A DNA stretch of 64,000 nucleotides from Rhodocyclales bacterium (GCA_016215645.1 JACRIX010000084.1:101525-165524), one strand, 5' to 3'. Counted from the stretch's first letter, positions 34,837 through 45,426 are shown. Numbers and translations: made by a program. Notes: generated by a model not told the origin, from the sequence alone.

Positions 34837-35982
34837 ATGGAAATTGTCCTCTACCCCGGCGCCGACGCCATCCCGCCATCCGACTGGGACGCACTCGATT
34901 CTGCCGCCGACCCATTCGTCAGCCAGGCCTTCCTCGGCACGGCCGAAAGAGTCGGCGCCAGCGGTACGGCGATGGCCTGGCAGGCCCGGCATCTTGCGCT
35001 GCACGCGAATGGCGCGATGATCGGCCTGCTGCCGCTGTATCTGCGCACGCATTCTTTCGGCGACTTTTCTCGCGACTGGAACTGGCCATCGGCCTGGCAA
35101 CGCGCCGGCCTCGCGTATTACCCGAAGTTCGTCAGCGGTATCCCCTACACGCCGTCGCCAGGGCCGCGCCTGCTGGTGCGCAAGGGTCTCGACCGGCAAG
35201 ACGTGGCTCCGGCGCTGATCGAAGCGGCCATTGACGTCACCCGTCGCACCAAAGCCTCTTCCTGGCAATGCCTGTTTGCAGAAGACAAGGACCGCGCCGC
35301 GCTCGCCGATGCCGGCCTGCTGATGCGGCGCGGCGTGCAATTCCATTGGTTCAATCAAGGTTATGACGATTTTGACGATTTTCTTGCCGGTTTCACCTCA
35401 GCCAAGCGCAAGAAACTCAAGCGCGAACGCCGCGCGGTCGCCGAATCCGGCCTGCGGCTGGAGGCGCGCCATGGCGATGAGATTGACGCCGGACTCTGGG
35501 AGTCGATTCACCGTCACTATCGAGACACCTTTTTCCGCTACGGCAACCATCCGGCCTTTCCCGCGGAGTTCTTTCCGCAAGTGGCCAAGCGCCTGGGCAG
35601 GCAGATCGTGGTCTTTCTCGCCTTTGACGGGCCGGCGCCATTGGCCTCGGCCATCTGCTACCGCGATGCCGAAACGCTGTATGGCCGCCACTGGGGCACG
35701 GAAATCGACGTCCCCGGCCTGCACTTCGAGCTTTGTTACTACCAGGGCATCGACTACTGCATTCGCCACAAACTCTCGCGCTTCGAGCCGGGAGCGCAGG
35801 GCGAGCACAAGCTGGCGCGCGGCTTCGAGCCGGTGCCGACCTGGTCTGCGTTCTGGATTGCCGATCCGGGCATGCGCCGCACCGTGGCCGATTTCATCGG
35901 CCGCGAAGACGCCGCGATGCAAGATTATGAAGCGGAGACCGCCGCCCACCTGCCGTTCCGGCAGGGCGGCACGGCGGCTTAG
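34837..35982 (+). CDS. GNAT-like acyltransferase family protein (DUF482/COG3146, FemAB-type fold)
   Basis: The 381-residue protein matches the DUF482 pattern: DPFVSQAFLGTAE, LPLYLRTHSFGDFSRDW, AGLAYYPKFVSGIPYTPSPGPRLL, a tandem GNAT-like second half with FTSAKRKKLKRERR, CYRDAETLYGRHWGTE, CYYQGIDYCI and FEPGAQGEHKLARGFEPVPTWSAFWI. Such proteins resemble peptidoglycan-bridge aminoacyltransferases, but substrates are unknown. Residues about 37-46 are encoded by an exact copy of the dispersed motif without lengthening the protein. It diverges from surE and converges on a small unknown gene. Confidence 0.87.
   Translation: MEIVLYPGADAIPPSDWDALDSAADPFVSQAFLGTAERVGASGTAMAWQARHLALHANGAMIGLLPLYLRTHSFGDFSRDWNWPSAWQRAGLAYYPKFVSGIPYTPSPGPRLLVRKGLDRQDVAPALIEAAIDVTRRTKASSWQCLFAEDKDRAALADAGLLMRRGVQFHWFNQGYDDFDDFLAGFTSAKRKKLKRERRAVAESGLRLEARHGDEIDAGLWESIHRHYRDTFFRYGNHPAFPAEFFPQVAKRLGRQIVVFLAFDGPAPLASAICYRDAETLYGRHWGTEIDVPGLHFELCYYQGIDYCIRHKLSRFEPGAQGEHKLARGFEPVPTWSAFWIADPGMRRTVADFIGREDAAMQDYEAETAAHLPFRQGGTAA
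34950..34973 (+). repeat. Dispersed 24-bp motif, copy G (exact, inside the DUF482 gene)
   Basis: AGTCGGCGC, 7 bases, ACGGCGAT, preceded by AG as in copy B. It is read in the same frame as copy B, encoding RVGASGTAM. Confidence 0.7.
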
Positions 35983-35991
35983 GAAGACCGC

Positions 35992-36210
35992 TTAGTGATT
36001 GCCCGAGGCAATCGCAAACATGCGTTCGTTGCGCTTGATCCGGGCTTCCTCCACCGTCAAGCCGATCAGGGTCTCGGGCGGAAGCGGCACATCCCAGTGC
36101 TGCTGGAACAGATCCATATCCTCGCCATTGTCGAGATGGGCACGATAGATCTTCTCCTGCCAGGTCGGAGCATTCGGCAGGGATACCAGTTCAACGGATT
36201 GGATGCGCAT
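35992..36210 (-). CDS. Small conserved-looking hypothetical protein
   Basis: The start at 36210 is preceded by an AGGA-containing site. The 72-residue acidic protein (MRIQSVELVSLPNAPTW at the start) reads smoothly with DLFQQHWDVPLPPETLIGLTVEEARIKR and no hydrophobic segment, so it should be a small soluble cytoplasmic protein. It converges on the DUF482 gene with 9 bases between stops. No family or function recognised. Confidence 0.6.
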   Translation of the reverse strand: MRIQSVELVSLPNAPTWQEKIYRAHLDNGEDMDLFQQHWDVPLPPETLIGLTVEEARIKRNERMFAIASGNH

Positions 36211-36344
36211 GGATGGGGTCCTCTCGATGGTGCGTGCGTTTTGCGTATCCTGCGCCCGGGCCATGGCCCATGCAATCCGGAAATCGACAGGGAATCCCCT
36301 GCTATTCCCGCTTCCAAATCCTGCGTTCGCGCGTTTGTGCCGAA

Positions 36345-36368
36345 AGTCGGCGCCGGTGACACGGCGAT
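36345..36368 (+). repeat. Dispersed 24-bp motif, copy C (exact)
   Basis: AGTCGGCGC, 7 bases, ACGGCGAT, flanked by AA and TT as in copy A. It lies in the 181-base gap between the 72-residue gene and the AhpD-like gene, ending 24 bases beyond the latter's stop codon. Confidence 0.75.
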
Positions 36369-36391
36369 TTCCCGTGCGCCAGGGCGATCGC

Positions 36392-36907
36392 TCAACGCTC
36401 ATCAGGCAAGAGGCCCCAACGCCCACGCGAAAGCCAGGCGAGCAGGAAATCAAAGGTATTGCCGAACCGGTTTCCAACATGGATCAGCAGGCTGGCGGTG
36501 TTGATCTGGCGCGCCACACGTACGCCATAGGTCGCTTCCAACCTTGTCCCGGCATCGGCCGTGGGCTGGCCGTCCATTTCAGCCCAGTGGATCGCATAGC
36601 GCAGCGCGGGCAGCTCGCTTTCTGGGCAATAGCCGAGGTCAAGGCTGAGCAAGCCGGCGATTTCGTCTTTGGAAATCCCGACACGGCCGGCAAGGATCCC
36701 ATGCCCATAGGCACAATGTCGACAGCGATTGACGCCGGTGACGACCAGCATCAGGCGCTCGCGAAAGCCGGCGGAGATGGCGCCTTTCAAGGACAAGCCA
36801 ATCGCCGGACCGAAGGCGGCGAGAACGCGACCGAGGTCACGTACCAACGGCACCGGGCTCTGATAGCAGCGGCGGCGGAATCGCCAGCCGGGCGCAATAC
36901 CGCCCAT
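36392..36907 (-). CDS. Carboxymuconolactone decarboxylase/AhpD-like protein
   Basis: The ATG at 36907 gives 171 residues; an in-frame TTG slightly upstream is less likely. The core FRERLMLVVTGVNRCRHCAYGH contains C-x-x-C-x3-H, the redox site of AhpD-type alkylhydroperoxidase proteins. It is an all-helical protein, usually oligomeric. A role in peroxide defence or a small-molecule oxidation is likely. It is followed on the same strand by no obvious partner; the upstream creA gene is 58 bases away. Confidence 0.83.
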   Translation of the reverse strand: MGGIAPGWRFRRRCYQSPVPLVRDLGRVLAAFGPAIGLSLKGAISAGFRERLMLVVTGVNRCRHCAYGHGILAGRVGISKDEIAGLLSLDLGYCPESELPALRYAIHWAEMDGQPTADAGTRLEATYGVRVARQINTASLLIHVGNRFGNTFDFLLAWLSRGRWGLLPDER

Positions 36908-36965
36908 GGCTAAGCGCGACCCCGCCCGGCGCAACGACTTGGCACAGCAGCGAAAGTCCGCCGTC

Positions 36966-37436
36966 TCAAGGCTTCGCCCAGGGCATCACCGGTACAGTTG
37001 AAATACTGTTGGCCGGGGCGCCTTCGATCAACTTGCGGCTGATGGCCAGATAGACCAGCGTCCGGTTGGCGGCATCCCACATGCGAACCACCCGGGTTTC
37101 CTTGAACAGGATCGACGTATCTTCCGAAAACACCGTTTCTTCCTCGGGAAACTTCGCCGGCGGGGTTATGGGTCCCGTCTGTCGGCAAGCCAGCGAAAAC
37201 TGCGACGGGTCCTGCGCCACACCAAACGTACCGGCCAGCCCGCCGGTTCTGGCCTGGCTCACATGGCAGGTAACGCCGGGCACTTTGGGATCATGGAAAG
37301 CCTCCACACACACCCTGTGGTTGGCACCGATCAGCTTCCAGGCGGTGGTTGCGCAACCGATCGTCTCTGCTCGAACCGGTTCCGGAATGGCCAGCATCAC
37401 GCCCAAGGCAAGCAGGGATAGCAGTTTGCGCGTCAT
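36966..37436 (-). CDS. creA: CreA family periplasmic protein
   Basis: The start at 37436 (MTRKLLSLLALGVMLA) follows a GGAAGGA site. The 156-residue protein has a signal peptide ending near PVRAE, then IGCATTAWKLIGANHRVCVEAFHDP and VTCHVSQARTGG, ILFKETRVVRMWDA, VYLAISRKLIEGAPANSIS and VPVMPW, closely matching E. coli CreA. CreA has no known biochemical function, although its neighbours in E. coli are the CreBC two-component system; those are absent here. Confidence 0.9.
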   Translation of the reverse strand: MTRKLLSLLALGVMLAIPEPVRAETIGCATTAWKLIGANHRVCVEAFHDPKVPGVTCHVSQARTGGLAGTFGVAQDPSQFSLACRQTGPITPPAKFPEEETVFSEDTSILFKETRVVRMWDAANRTLVYLAISRKLIEGAPANSISTVPVMPWAKP

Positions 37437-37519
37437 CAGGCAGGTCCTTCCAGGGTGAATCAAGGGCGGTTCGTCGGGTATCAATTCTGACAGCTTGGGT
37501 TATCGAAGTGCACTGCACC

Positions 37520-37741
37520 TCACCGTTTGGCACCTTGCCGCAGGGGTATCAGCAGCTCCGAGAGGCCGTTGTGATCGATTTCATGCATGAGCGCCAGCAG
37601 ACGACCGATTTCCCCCTGCGGAAATCCTTCGCGGGCGAACCAGTTCAAGTAGTTTCCCGGCAGGTCGGCAAGCAGTATTCCCTTGTGCTTCCCAAACGGC
37701 ATTGCACGAGTCACCAGCATTACCAGGTCTTCAGGCACCAC
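37520..37741 (-). CDS. DUF3820 family small protein
   Basis: The 73-residue call starts at a GTG at 37741, about 9 bases after a GGAG; a second GTG is adjacent, and an in-frame GTG at 37801 would lie inside a terminator and is rejected. The core MPFGKHKGILLADLPGNYLNWF followed by GFPQGEIGRLLALMHEID with NGL is the DUF3820 signature. The family is small and of unknown function, sometimes annotated as quorum-sensing-regulated. It lies downstream of tRNA-Pro on the same strand, behind the tRNA terminator. Confidence 0.75.
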   Translation of the reverse strand: MVPEDLVMLVTRAMPFGKHKGILLADLPGNYLNWFAREGFPQGEIGRLLALMHEIDHNGLSELLIPLRQGAKR

Positions 37742-37787
37742 TTGGTGAAGCTCCGCGTCGAATTGAGATAGTGCTTGGCGAAATGAA

Positions 37788-37821
37788 AAGGCCGTTAGCA
37801 CAAGAATTCGCTAACGGCCTT
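37788..37821 (-). terminator. Terminator of tRNA-Pro
   Basis: A perfect 12-bp stem (AAGGCCGTTAGC with GCTAACGGCCTT) and a 10-base loop, followed on the minus strand by TTTTCATTTC. It starts 9 bases beyond the 3' end of tRNA-Pro. Confidence 0.93.
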
Positions 37822-37829
37822 GGTATTAC

Positions 37830-37906
37830 TGGTCGGGGCGGCGGGATTCGAACTCGCGACCCCTTGCACCCCATGCAAGTGCGCTACCAGGCTGCGCCAC
37901 GCCCCG
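37830..37906 (-). tRNA. tRNA-Pro (anticodon GGG)
   Basis: On the minus strand the acceptor CGGGGCG pairs with CGCCCCG, followed by A and an encoded CCA (77 nt). The anticodon stem CTTGC/GCAAG holds loop ATGGGGT with anticodon GGG. The D-arm GCGCAGCCTGGTAGCGC and T-loop GTTCGAATC are intact. A tRNA-Pro after ihfA-merR is a conserved order in proteobacteria. Confidence 0.96.
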
Positions 37907-37915
37907 ACGGCACGA

Positions 37916-37921
37916 ATTATA
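37916..37921 (-). promoter_or_regulatory. -10 box of tRNA-Pro
   Basis: A perfect TATAAT on the minus strand, 10 bases before the tRNA 5' end and within 22 bases of the merR stop codon. The -35 is poor, so promoter strength is uncertain. Confidence 0.5.
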
Positions 37922-37942
37922 TCAAAGGATACTGCCCGAAAC

Positions 37943-38314
37943 TCAGGCAGCGCGGAGGAATTCGATGATGGATGCGAGTTCCGCGCGGAGTGATGACGAT
38001 GTCACGCCAGGGGATGTTTCAACCGGCTCGGCCTGGCGTCCTGGGCCATCTTCGAGGCGATTGCGCGCGCCGCTGATGGTGAAACCTTCCTGGTAGAGCA
38101 GTTCGCGGATGCGCCGAACCAGCAGGACCTCGTGATGCTGATAGTAGCGGCGATTGCCGCGCCGCTTCACCGGCCGCAGCTGGGTGAATTCCTGCTCCCA
38201 GTAGCGCAGCACGTGGGGCTTGACGCCGCAAAGCTCGCTGACTTCACCGATGGTGAAATAGCGCTTCGCCGGAATCGGCGGCAGTTCGTCGCGGTTATTG
38301 CTGGCCGTTGCCAC
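37943..38314 (-). CDS. MerR family transcriptional regulator
   Basis: The start is the GTG at 38314, inside the last codons of ihfA with GAGG about 11 bases before it; longer extension is antisense-like. The 123-residue protein has the MerR helix-turn-helix and wing [39 protein letters not shown] and [18 protein letters not shown], and a short C-terminal coiled stretch. There are no Cys ligands for metals, so it may sense a small molecule or a protein. The arrangement pheT-ihfA-merR is conserved. Confidence 0.9.
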   Translation of the reverse strand: MATASNNRDELPPIPAKRYFTIGEVSELCGVKPHVLRYWEQEFTQLRPVKRRGNRRYYQHHEVLLVRRIRELLYQEGFTISGARNRLEDGPGRQAEPVETSPGVTSSSLRAELASIIEFLRAA

Positions 38315-38600
38315 GCGGGTAGGCCTCGACCGCCGCCTTGAGCTTCTGGCTGGCGTGGAAGGTGACGACGCGCCGCGCCGTGATCGGAATCTCTTCGCCG
38401 GTCTTGGGATTGCGGCCGGGACGCTGGGGCTTGTCGCGCAACTGGAAGTTGCCGAACCCGGACAGCTTGACGCTGTCGCCCTTTTCCAGCGCAAGCCGCA
38501 CTTCGTCAAAGAAGGCCTCGACCATGTCTTTTGCTTCGCGCTTGTTGAGGCCGACCTTGTCGAACAGCAGGTCGGCGAGTTCCGCCTTGGTCAATGTCAT
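38295..38600 (-). CDS. ihfA: Integration host factor subunit alpha
   Basis: The start at 38600 ([14 protein letters not shown]) gives 101 residues. The protein has the HU/IHF fold, with [26 protein letters not shown] forming the beta-arm that intercalates DNA. As in other proteobacteria it lies downstream of pheT. It heterodimerises with IhfB and bends DNA in transcription, replication and recombination. Its last 20 bases overlap the merR start. Confidence 0.96.
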   Translation of the reverse strand: MTLTKAELADLLFDKVGLNKREAKDMVEAFFDEVRLALEKGDSVKLSGFGNFQLRDKPQRPGRNPKTGEEIPITARRVVTFHASQKLKAAVEAYPRGNGQQ

Positions 38601-38619
38601 TATTTGCTTCGCCCCCTTT

Positions 38620-40998
38620 TTATCCACGCAAGGACGCAGCGAAGTCACGACCGGCAATCACCAGCAGATCGGCGATCACCGCATCCACTTCCGCATCCTC
38701 GAGAGTCCGTTGAGTATCTTGCATAACTATCCGGAAGGCAAGGCTTTTTTCGCTATCCGCGAGGCCCTTGCCCTGATACACATCGAATAAAGCCACGTCG
38801 CGCACGATGGCCGGTGCCGCCGCCTTCAGCCCGGCCAGCAGGGGGGCCAGCGCCTGGTTCTGCGGCACCACCAGGGCAAGGTCGCGCACCACCGCCGGGA
38901 AGCGCGAGACTTCGACGTAGGCCGGGAATGGCGTCGCCAGCAGAGCCGGCATGTCGAGTTCGAACACGACCGGCGCCGTGCCCAGTTCATACTTCTGCAC
39001 CCAGCGCGGATGGAGCTCGCCGATGACGCCGACTGCGGCGCCATCCAAGCGGATTTCCGCACAGCGCCCGGGATGCAGCGCAGGATGCGCGGCCTTGACG
39101 AACTCCAGGCGGTGCGGGGAGAACAGTGCCTCGACGTCGGCCTTGACATCGAAGAAATCCACGCGCCGCGTGGCTGCGCCCCATTGCTCGGGCTGCGCGG
39201 TTCCGGCAGCCAGGCCGCCCAGGCGCAGTGGCTGCGAATAGCCATCGACGGGGGCGGCCCCGGCTTCACGACGAAAGCAGCGACCGATCTCGAACACACG
39301 CACACGATCGATCTGGCGTTTGCGATTGGCCGCCAGAGTGCCGACCAGGCCGCCGATCAGCGTCGAGCGCATCACGCCCATCTGGCTGGCGATCGGATTG
39401 GCCAACACCACCGGCGTGCCATTGGCGGCGAAGTCCGCTTCCCAGGCGGCCTCGACGAAGCTGTAGGTCACGACTTCATGGTAGTCGCGCGCCGCCACCT
39501 GTCGCCGTAGCGCCATCGCCGACTTTCGCGATTCACCTGCCGGCATCATCGCCATGCGTGCCACTGGGGGCAGCGAGGGGATGTTGTCGTAGCCGTGGAT
39601 GCGGGCGATTTCCTCGATCAGGTCTTCCTCGATCTCAATGTCGAAGCGAAAGCTCGGTGGTGTTACTCGGAAGCCCTCGGCGACGCGCTCCACCTGCAAG
39701 CCCAGGCTCTTAAACATGGCTTCGATGCGCTCCTCGGGCAGCGCGATGCCCAACACCCGGGCGGCACGCGCGCTGCGCAGCGTCACCGGGCGGCGTTGCG
39801 GCAGATGCTCGGGCGCCACGGCCTCGACCACCGGACCGGGCTGGCCACCGCAGTTTTCAAGAATCAGTTGCGTGGCGCGCTCGATGGCGCGGCGCTGCAG
39901 TTCGAAATCGACGCCGCGCTCGTAGCGATGCGAGGCATCCGACGAAAACCCCAGCGCGCGCGCTTTGCCGGCAATCGCCGCCGGCGGGAAGAACGCGCTT
40001 TCGAGGAAGAGATCACGCGTCGCATCCGAAATGCCCGAATGCTCGCCGCCCATGACACCCGCCATCGCCAGCGGCTTTTCGTCGTCGGCAATCAGTGCGG
40101 TATCGGGCGACGGCGTCACGGTCTGTTCGTTCAGCAGCAGCAGCTTTTCGCCGGGAGTCGGCAGACGGACATGGATCGTGCCCGCGAGTTCGGCATCGTC
40201 GAAGGCATGCAGCGGCTGGCCGATTTCCAGCATCACGTAGTTGGTGGCATCGACCAGGAAGGAAATCGAGCGGATGCCGCTGCGCTCGATGCGGCGCTTC
40301 ATCCATTCCGGCGTCGGCGCGTTGGCATTGACGCCGCGGATGATGCGGCCGCAGTAACGCGAGCAGGACGCCGGGGCATCGAGCTGAATCGCGCGCCTGT
40401 CGTCGATCACCGCCGTCACGGGCTTGATCTCCGAAGCCGCCAGCGGCGCGCCGGTCAGGGCCGAAAGCTCTCGCGCGATGCCCAGCACGGATAGGCAATC
40501 GGCGCGATTCGGCGTGAGCTTGATGGTGATCTTGCGATCGTCCAGGTCCAGATGCCTGCGAATGTCCTCGCCGACGATGGCGTCGGCCGCCAGTGGCAGC
40601 AGGCCACCGTGATCCTCCGAAAGACCGAGTTCGCGCGCCGAGCAAAGCATGCCGTGGCTCTCAACCCCGCGCACCTTGGCCCGCTTGATCTCGATGCCGG
40701 GTAGCTTTGCACCGACACGCGCGCAAGGCACCTTCATGCCGGCGGTGACATTCGGCGCACCGCAAACAATCTGCAGGGGCGCGGCTTCGCCGACATCGAC
40801 CGAACAGAGCTTGAGCTTGTCGGCGTCGGGATGCTTTTCAACACTCAGCACGTGGGCCACGACGACGCCGGCGAACTCGGGGGCGACAGGCTCGTTTTCC
40901 TCGACTTCGAGGCCGGCCATGGTCAGCAGGTGGCACAGCTCCTCGTTCGAGAGCGCGGGATTGCACAGGCTGCGCAGCCAGGATTCGGAAAATTGCAT
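38620..40998 (-). CDS. pheT: Phenylalanyl-tRNA synthetase beta subunit
   Basis: The 792-residue subunit has the standard domain order. It starts with the N-terminal tRNA-binding EMAP-like domain ([21 protein letters not shown] region) and the B3/B4 editing domain ([21 protein letters not shown]). The B5 domain ([22 protein letters not shown]), the catalytic-like B6/B7 region and the C-terminal anticodon-binding FDX-ACB domain ([14 protein letters not shown]) follow. It forms the alpha2-beta2 enzyme with PheS and charges tRNA-Phe. It is 3 bases downstream of pheS. Confidence 0.98.
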   Translation of the reverse strand: MQFSESWLRSLCNPALSNEELCHLLTMAGLEVEENEPVAPEFAGVVVAHVLSVEKHPDADKLKLCSVDVGEAAPLQIVCGAPNVTAGMKVPCARVGAKLPGIEIKRAKVRGVESHGMLCSARELGLSEDHGGLLPLAADAIVGEDIRRHLDLDDRKITIKLTPNRADCLSVLGIARELSALTGAPLAASEIKPVTAVIDDRRAIQLDAPASCSRYCGRIIRGVNANAPTPEWMKRRIERSGIRSISFLVDATNYVMLEIGQPLHAFDDAELAGTIHVRLPTPGEKLLLLNEQTVTPSPDTALIADDEKPLAMAGVMGGEHSGISDATRDLFLESAFFPPAAIAGKARALGFSSDASHRYERGVDFELQRRAIERATQLILENCGGQPGPVVEAVAPEHLPQRRPVTLRSARAARVLGIALPEERIEAMFKSLGLQVERVAEGFRVTPPSFRFDIEIEEDLIEEIARIHGYDNIPSLPPVARMAMMPAGESRKSAMALRRQVAARDYHEVVTYSFVEAAWEADFAANGTPVVLANPIASQMGVMRSTLIGGLVGTLAANRKRQIDRVRVFEIGRCFRREAGAAPVDGYSQPLRLGGLAAGTAQPEQWGAATRRVDFFDVKADVEALFSPHRLEFVKAAHPALHPGRCAEIRLDGAAVGVIGELHPRWVQKYELGTAPVVFELDMPALLATPFPAYVEVSRFPAVVRDLALVVPQNQALAPLLAGLKAAAPAIVRDVALFDVYQGKGLADSEKSLAFRIVMQDTQRTLEDAEVDAVIADLLVIAGRDFAASLRG

Positions 40999-41001
40999 GA
41001 T

Positions 41002-42051
<1,050 letters not shown>

Positions 42052-42076
42052 TCAGCAATTAGAAGCGGGAGTAAAA

Positions 42077-42105
42077 AAGGAGGCCCCAACAGTCTGGGCC
42101 TCCTT
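42077..42105 (-). terminator. Rho-independent terminator between rplT and pheS
   Basis: A perfect 10-bp stem AAGGAGGCCC/GGGCCTCCTT with a 9-base loop; on the minus strand it is followed by TTTTTTA. The first stem base is 18 bases from the rplT stop, leaving no room for a phenylalanine leader peptide of the E. coli PheM kind. Confidence 0.92.
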
Positions 42106-42123
42106 CTCCGGGTGCAGCGTGAA

Positions 42124-42483
42124 TCAGGCCGTCAGCTTCGCCTTGGCCTGCGCGGCCAGTGCGGCAAATGCCGGCTTGTCGAACACCGCCAGATCCGCCA
42201 GCACCTTGCGATCGACTTCGATCGACGCCTTCTTCAGGCCGTTCATGAAGGTGCTGTACTTCATGCCCAGTTCGCGTGCAGCGGCATTGATACGGGCGAT
42301 CCACAGGACACGGAACTGCCGTTTGCGTTGACGACGGTCGCGGTAGGCATATTGCCCGGCCTTCATCACCGCCTCTTTGGCGATGCGATAGACCTTGCTG
42401 CGACGGCCGCGGTAGCCCTTGGCGAGGTCGAGAACCTTCTTGTGGCGCGCGCGCGCCGTTACACCACGTTTGACTCTTGGCAT
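42124..42483 (-). CDS. rplT: 50S ribosomal protein L20
   Basis: The 119-residue basic protein starts [18 protein letters not shown] and contains [37 protein letters not shown] and [18 protein letters not shown], all standard L20 motifs. L20 is needed for early 50S assembly and in many bacteria represses its own operon. It follows rpmI by 11 bases. Confidence 0.98.
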   Translation of the reverse strand: MPRVKRGVTARARHKKVLDLAKGYRGRRSKVYRIAKEAVMKAGQYAYRDRRQRKRQFRVLWIARINAAARELGMKYSTFMNGLKKASIEVDRKVLADLAVFDKPAFAALAAQAKAKLTA

Positions 42484-42494
42484 GGTGTCTCTCC

Positions 42495-42692
42495 TTAACC
42501 GTTCGGCAGCATGGCACGTACCGACTTGACGTCGGAGGCATGCACGGCGAGGACGCCGCGCAGCTGGCGCTTGCTCTTGGTGGTTTTCTTGGTCAGGATG
42601 TGGCGCTTGAACGCCCCACCGCGCTTGATGCCACCGGAAGCGCGCATGATAAAGCGCTTCTTGGCACCGCTCTTGGTCTTCATCTTCGGCAT
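42495..42692 (-). CDS. rpmI: 50S ribosomal protein L35
   Basis: The 65-residue protein ([14 protein letters not shown], then [27 protein letters not shown] as two parts) is a textbook L35. The ATG at 42692 is preceded by a GGGAGATC-type site. Between infC and this gene lies a 114-base leader with two hairpins. Confidence 0.97.
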   Translation of the reverse strand: MPKMKTKSGAKKRFIMRASGGIKRGGAFKRHILTKKTTKSKRQLRGVLAVHASDVKSVRAMLPNG

Positions 42693-42768
42693 CGAAGATC
42701 TCCCTATTACATGGCTGCCAGGTGTTTCCCGCCTCGGGAACGCTTGATGACCCGCAACCACTTCTAGT

Positions 42769-42791
42769 TTCCGCCTGCATGACAGGCGGAA
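42769..42791 (-). promoter_or_regulatory. Hairpin in the infC-rpmI gap, possible L20 operator
   Basis: A perfect 9-bp stem TTCCGCCTG/CAGGCGGAA with a 5-base loop, plus a second small stem TTCCC/GGGAA at 42726-42740. There is no T-run, so it is not a terminator. By analogy with E. coli and Bacillus, where L20 binds leader RNA to repress rpmI-rplT, it could be an autoregulatory site. Confidence 0.4.
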
Positions 42792-42806
42792 CGTCCTGCA
42801 ACTAAC

Positions 42807-43334
42807 TCAAGCCGCCTTTTTCTTCGACGGCGCCAGCACCATGATCAGCTGACGCCCTTCCATCTTCGGCCACTGCTCGACCATTGCCTGTTGTTCTAGA
42901 TCCAGCTTGATCCGCTCCAGCATGCGCATGCCGATTTCCTGGTGGGCCATTTCGCGACCGCGGAAACGCAGCGTGATCTTCGCTTTGTCGCCTTCGCCCA
43001 GGAACTTGATCACGTTACGCAGCTTGATCTGGTAGTCGTTCTCGTCGGTACCGGGGCGGAACTTCACTTCCTTTACCACCACCTGCTTCTGCTTCAGCTT
43101 GGCCTCGTGCTGGCGCTTGGCTTCCTGGTACTTGAACTTGCCGATGTCCATGATCTTGCAGACCGGCGGCGCCGCCATCGGCGCAATTTCCACCAGATCC
43201 AGACCGGCTTCTTCTGCCAGCGTCAGCGCCTGACGGATCGGGACTATGCCCAGTTGTTCGCCGCCTTCCCCGACCAAACGGACCTCGGGCGCGGTGATTT
43301 CCTCATTGAGGCGCTGCGTCTTTTCTTGAGCGAT
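42807..43334 (-). CDS. infC: Translation initiation factor IF-3
   Basis: The true start is a rare ATC codon at 43334, giving [14 protein letters not shown], the conserved IF-3 N-terminus. It lies just after a GGAG site, and the first in-frame ATG/GTG codons fall within the conserved N-domain. The 175-residue protein has the N-domain ([14 protein letters not shown]), a linker, and the C-domain ([29 protein letters not shown]). Non-AUG starts in infC (AUU in E. coli) let IF-3 repress its own translation by rejecting the poor codon. Confidence 0.95.
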   Translation of the reverse strand: MAQEKTQRLNEEITAPEVRLVGEGGEQLGIVPIRQALTLAEEAGLDLVEIAPMAAPPVCKIMDIGKFKYQEAKRQHEAKLKQKQVVVKEVKFRPGTDENDYQIKLRNVIKFLGEGDKAKITLRFRGREMAHQEIGMRMLERIKLDLEQQAMVEQWPKMEGRQLIMVLAPSKKKAA

Positions 43335-43362
43335 GGTTCAATTCTCCATAAAAATCAAAAAG

Positions 43363-45279
43363 TCAGACCTCCGAACTTCTGGTGCATTTGTCATGCAACA
43401 GACGATCGATCAAGGCCTGGGGGGACATCTGCCCGAGATCCTTATTGCCGCGGGCACGCAAAGCTACCAACCCTGCCGCCTTTTCCTTGTCACCCACGAC
43501 AACGATGTAAGGCCGCTTCAACAAGCTATGTTCCCGTATTTTATAGTTAATTTTCTCGCCGCGCAAATCGCAATCGACACGCAGGCCGGCATCGCGCAGC
43601 ATTTTCGCGACATGTTCAGCGTAATCAGCCTGGCCTTCCGAGATGCTGGTCACCACCGCCTGTACCGGCGCCAGCCACAAGGGGAAGGCGCCGGCATGGT
43701 TTTCCACCAGGATGCCGATGAAACGCTCCAGTGAACCGAGGATCGCGCGGTGCAACATCACCGGCGTGTGGCGGGCATTGTCCTCGCCGACATACTCGGC
43801 ACCCAGGCGCTGCGGCATGGAGAAATCGACCTGCACCGTGCCGCACTGCCAGGAACGGCCGATCGCGTCCTTGATGTGGAACTCGATCTTCGGACCGTAG
43901 AAGGCGCCCTCGCCCGGCAACTCTTCCCAAGTGAGGCCACTGGCTGTCAGCGACGCGCGCAGGGCCGCCTCGGCCTTGTCCCACACCTCGTCGGAACCGA
44001 CCCGGCTGACGGGCCGCAAGGCCAGCTTGACCGCCACGTCGGTAAAGCCGAAGTCGGAATACACCTGCCGCACCAGCGAATTGAAGGCCGTGACCTCGGG
44101 CTGGATCTGGTCGTCGGTACAGAAGATGTGTCCGTCATCCTGGGTGAAGCCACGTACGCGCATCACGCCGTGCAACGCGCCGGAAGGCTCGTTGCGGTGG
44201 CAGGAGCCGAATTCGCCGTAGCGCAGCGGCAGATCGCGGTAGGAGCGCACATCGGTATTGAATAGCTGGATGTGGCCCGGACAGTTCATCGGCTTGACGC
44301 CGTAGTCGCGGTTTTCAGATGCCGTGGTGAACATGTTGGCGTGGAAATGCTCCCAGTGGCCCGACTTCTCCCACAGGGCGCGATCGAGGATCTGCGGGCA
44401 GCGCACTTCCTGGTAGCCGTTGTCGCGATAGACGCGGCGCATGTACTGCTCGATCTCCTGCCACACCGTCCATCCGTGCGGATGCCAGAACACCAGACCG
44501 GGCGCTTCTTCCTGAAGATGGAAGAGGTCGAGTTGGCGGCCAAGCTTGCGGTGGTCGCGCTTTTCGGCCTCCTCCAGCATGTGCAGGTAGCCGTCGAGTT
44601 CTTCCTTTTTCGCCCAGGCCGTGCCGTAGATGCGCTGCAACTGCTCATTCTTCGAGTCGCCGCGCCAATAGGCACCGGCCACCTTCATCAACTTGAAGTG
44701 CTTGAGCTTGCCGGTGGAGGGCACGTGCGGCCCGCGACACAGGTCGATGAAATCACCCTCGCGATACAACGACACATCCTCGCCCTGCGGGATCGCGGCA
44801 ATCAGTTCGGCCTTGTAGTGCTCGCCGATGGACTTGAAGAACTCGACTGCCTTGTCACGCGCCCAGACTTCGCGCGTGACGGGTAAGTCCTTCTTCGACA
44901 GTTCGGCCATGCGCTTTTCGATCGCCGCCAGGTCTTCCGGCGTAAAGGGGCGCTTGTAGGCAAAGTCGTAATAGAAACCGTTTTCCACCACCGGACCGAT
45001 GGTCACCTGTGCCTCGGGAAACAATTCCTTGACCGCATACGCCATCAGGTGCGAGGTCGAGTGGCGAATGATTTCGAGGCCGTCGGCACCCTTCTCGGTG
45101 ACGATCGCAAGCTGAACATCACGCTCGACCAGGAAGGACGTATCGACCAGGACACCATCAACCCGGCCGGCAATTGCGGCCTTGGCCAACCCGGCGCCGA
45201 TCGACGCGGCAACCTCGGCCACGGTCAGCGCTTGCGCGTACTCGCGTTTCGATCCATCGGGCAGGGTAATCACCGGCAT
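43363..45279 (-). CDS. thrS: Threonyl-tRNA synthetase
   Basis: The start at 45279 ([14 protein letters not shown]) gives the normal 638 residues. Domains are the N-terminal TGS domain, the editing domain with [16 protein letters not shown], the class II core with [38 protein letters not shown] and [19 protein letters not shown], the zinc ligands Cys and His ([10 protein letters not shown]), and an anticodon-binding domain. It charges tRNA-Thr. It heads the translation cluster and infC begins about 28 bases downstream. A terminator-like hairpin sits in its leader. Confidence 0.98.
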   Translation of the reverse strand: MPVITLPDGSKREYAQALTVAEVAASIGAGLAKAAIAGRVDGVLVDTSFLVERDVQLAIVTEKGADGLEIIRHSTSHLMAYAVKELFPEAQVTIGPVVENGFYYDFAYKRPFTPEDLAAIEKRMAELSKKDLPVTREVWARDKAVEFFKSIGEHYKAELIAAIPQGEDVSLYREGDFIDLCRGPHVPSTGKLKHFKLMKVAGAYWRGDSKNEQLQRIYGTAWAKKEELDGYLHMLEEAEKRDHRKLGRQLDLFHLQEEAPGLVFWHPHGWTVWQEIEQYMRRVYRDNGYQEVRCPQILDRALWEKSGHWEHFHANMFTTASENRDYGVKPMNCPGHIQLFNTDVRSYRDLPLRYGEFGSCHRNEPSGALHGVMRVRGFTQDDGHIFCTDDQIQPEVTAFNSLVRQVYSDFGFTDVAVKLALRPVSRVGSDEVWDKAEAALRASLTASGLTWEELPGEGAFYGPKIEFHIKDAIGRSWQCGTVQVDFSMPQRLGAEYVGEDNARHTPVMLHRAILGSLERFIGILVENHAGAFPLWLAPVQAVVTSISEGQADYAEHVAKMLRDAGLRVDCDLRGEKINYKIREHSLLKRPYIVVVGDKEKAAGLVALRARGNKDLGQMSPQALIDRLLHDKCTRSSEV

Positions 45280-45291
45280 TTGCGACTCCAG

Positions 45292-45341
45292 AAAAAGCAA
45301 CAGGGCGCACGCTTCACGCGGAAATCACGCGGTGCGCCCTG
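45292..45341 (-). terminator. Terminator-like hairpin in the thrS leader (possible attenuator)
   Basis: The stem CAGGGCGCAC (45301-45310) pairs perfectly with GTGCGCCCTG (45332-45341), with an inner CGCG/CGCG helix. On the minus strand it is followed by TTGCTTTTTC, ending 12 bases before the thrS ATG. A TAAAAT box at 45358-45363 would start transcription only just upstream. Position and T-run suggest attenuation of thrS; the convergent strand has no gene needing it. Confidence 0.7.
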
Positions 45342-45426
45342 CAAATCGAGGGGTCAAATTTTATCACAGCGGACCAGTGGCTTACGGCATGATTGCGCTC
45401 TCCGACACCTCCACGAAAGGCCGGCA

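Noticed and set aside
37742..37801. Upstream GTG start extending the DUF3820 protein
   Set aside because: That start codon lies inside the tRNA-Pro terminator stem, and the conserved part begins well downstream.
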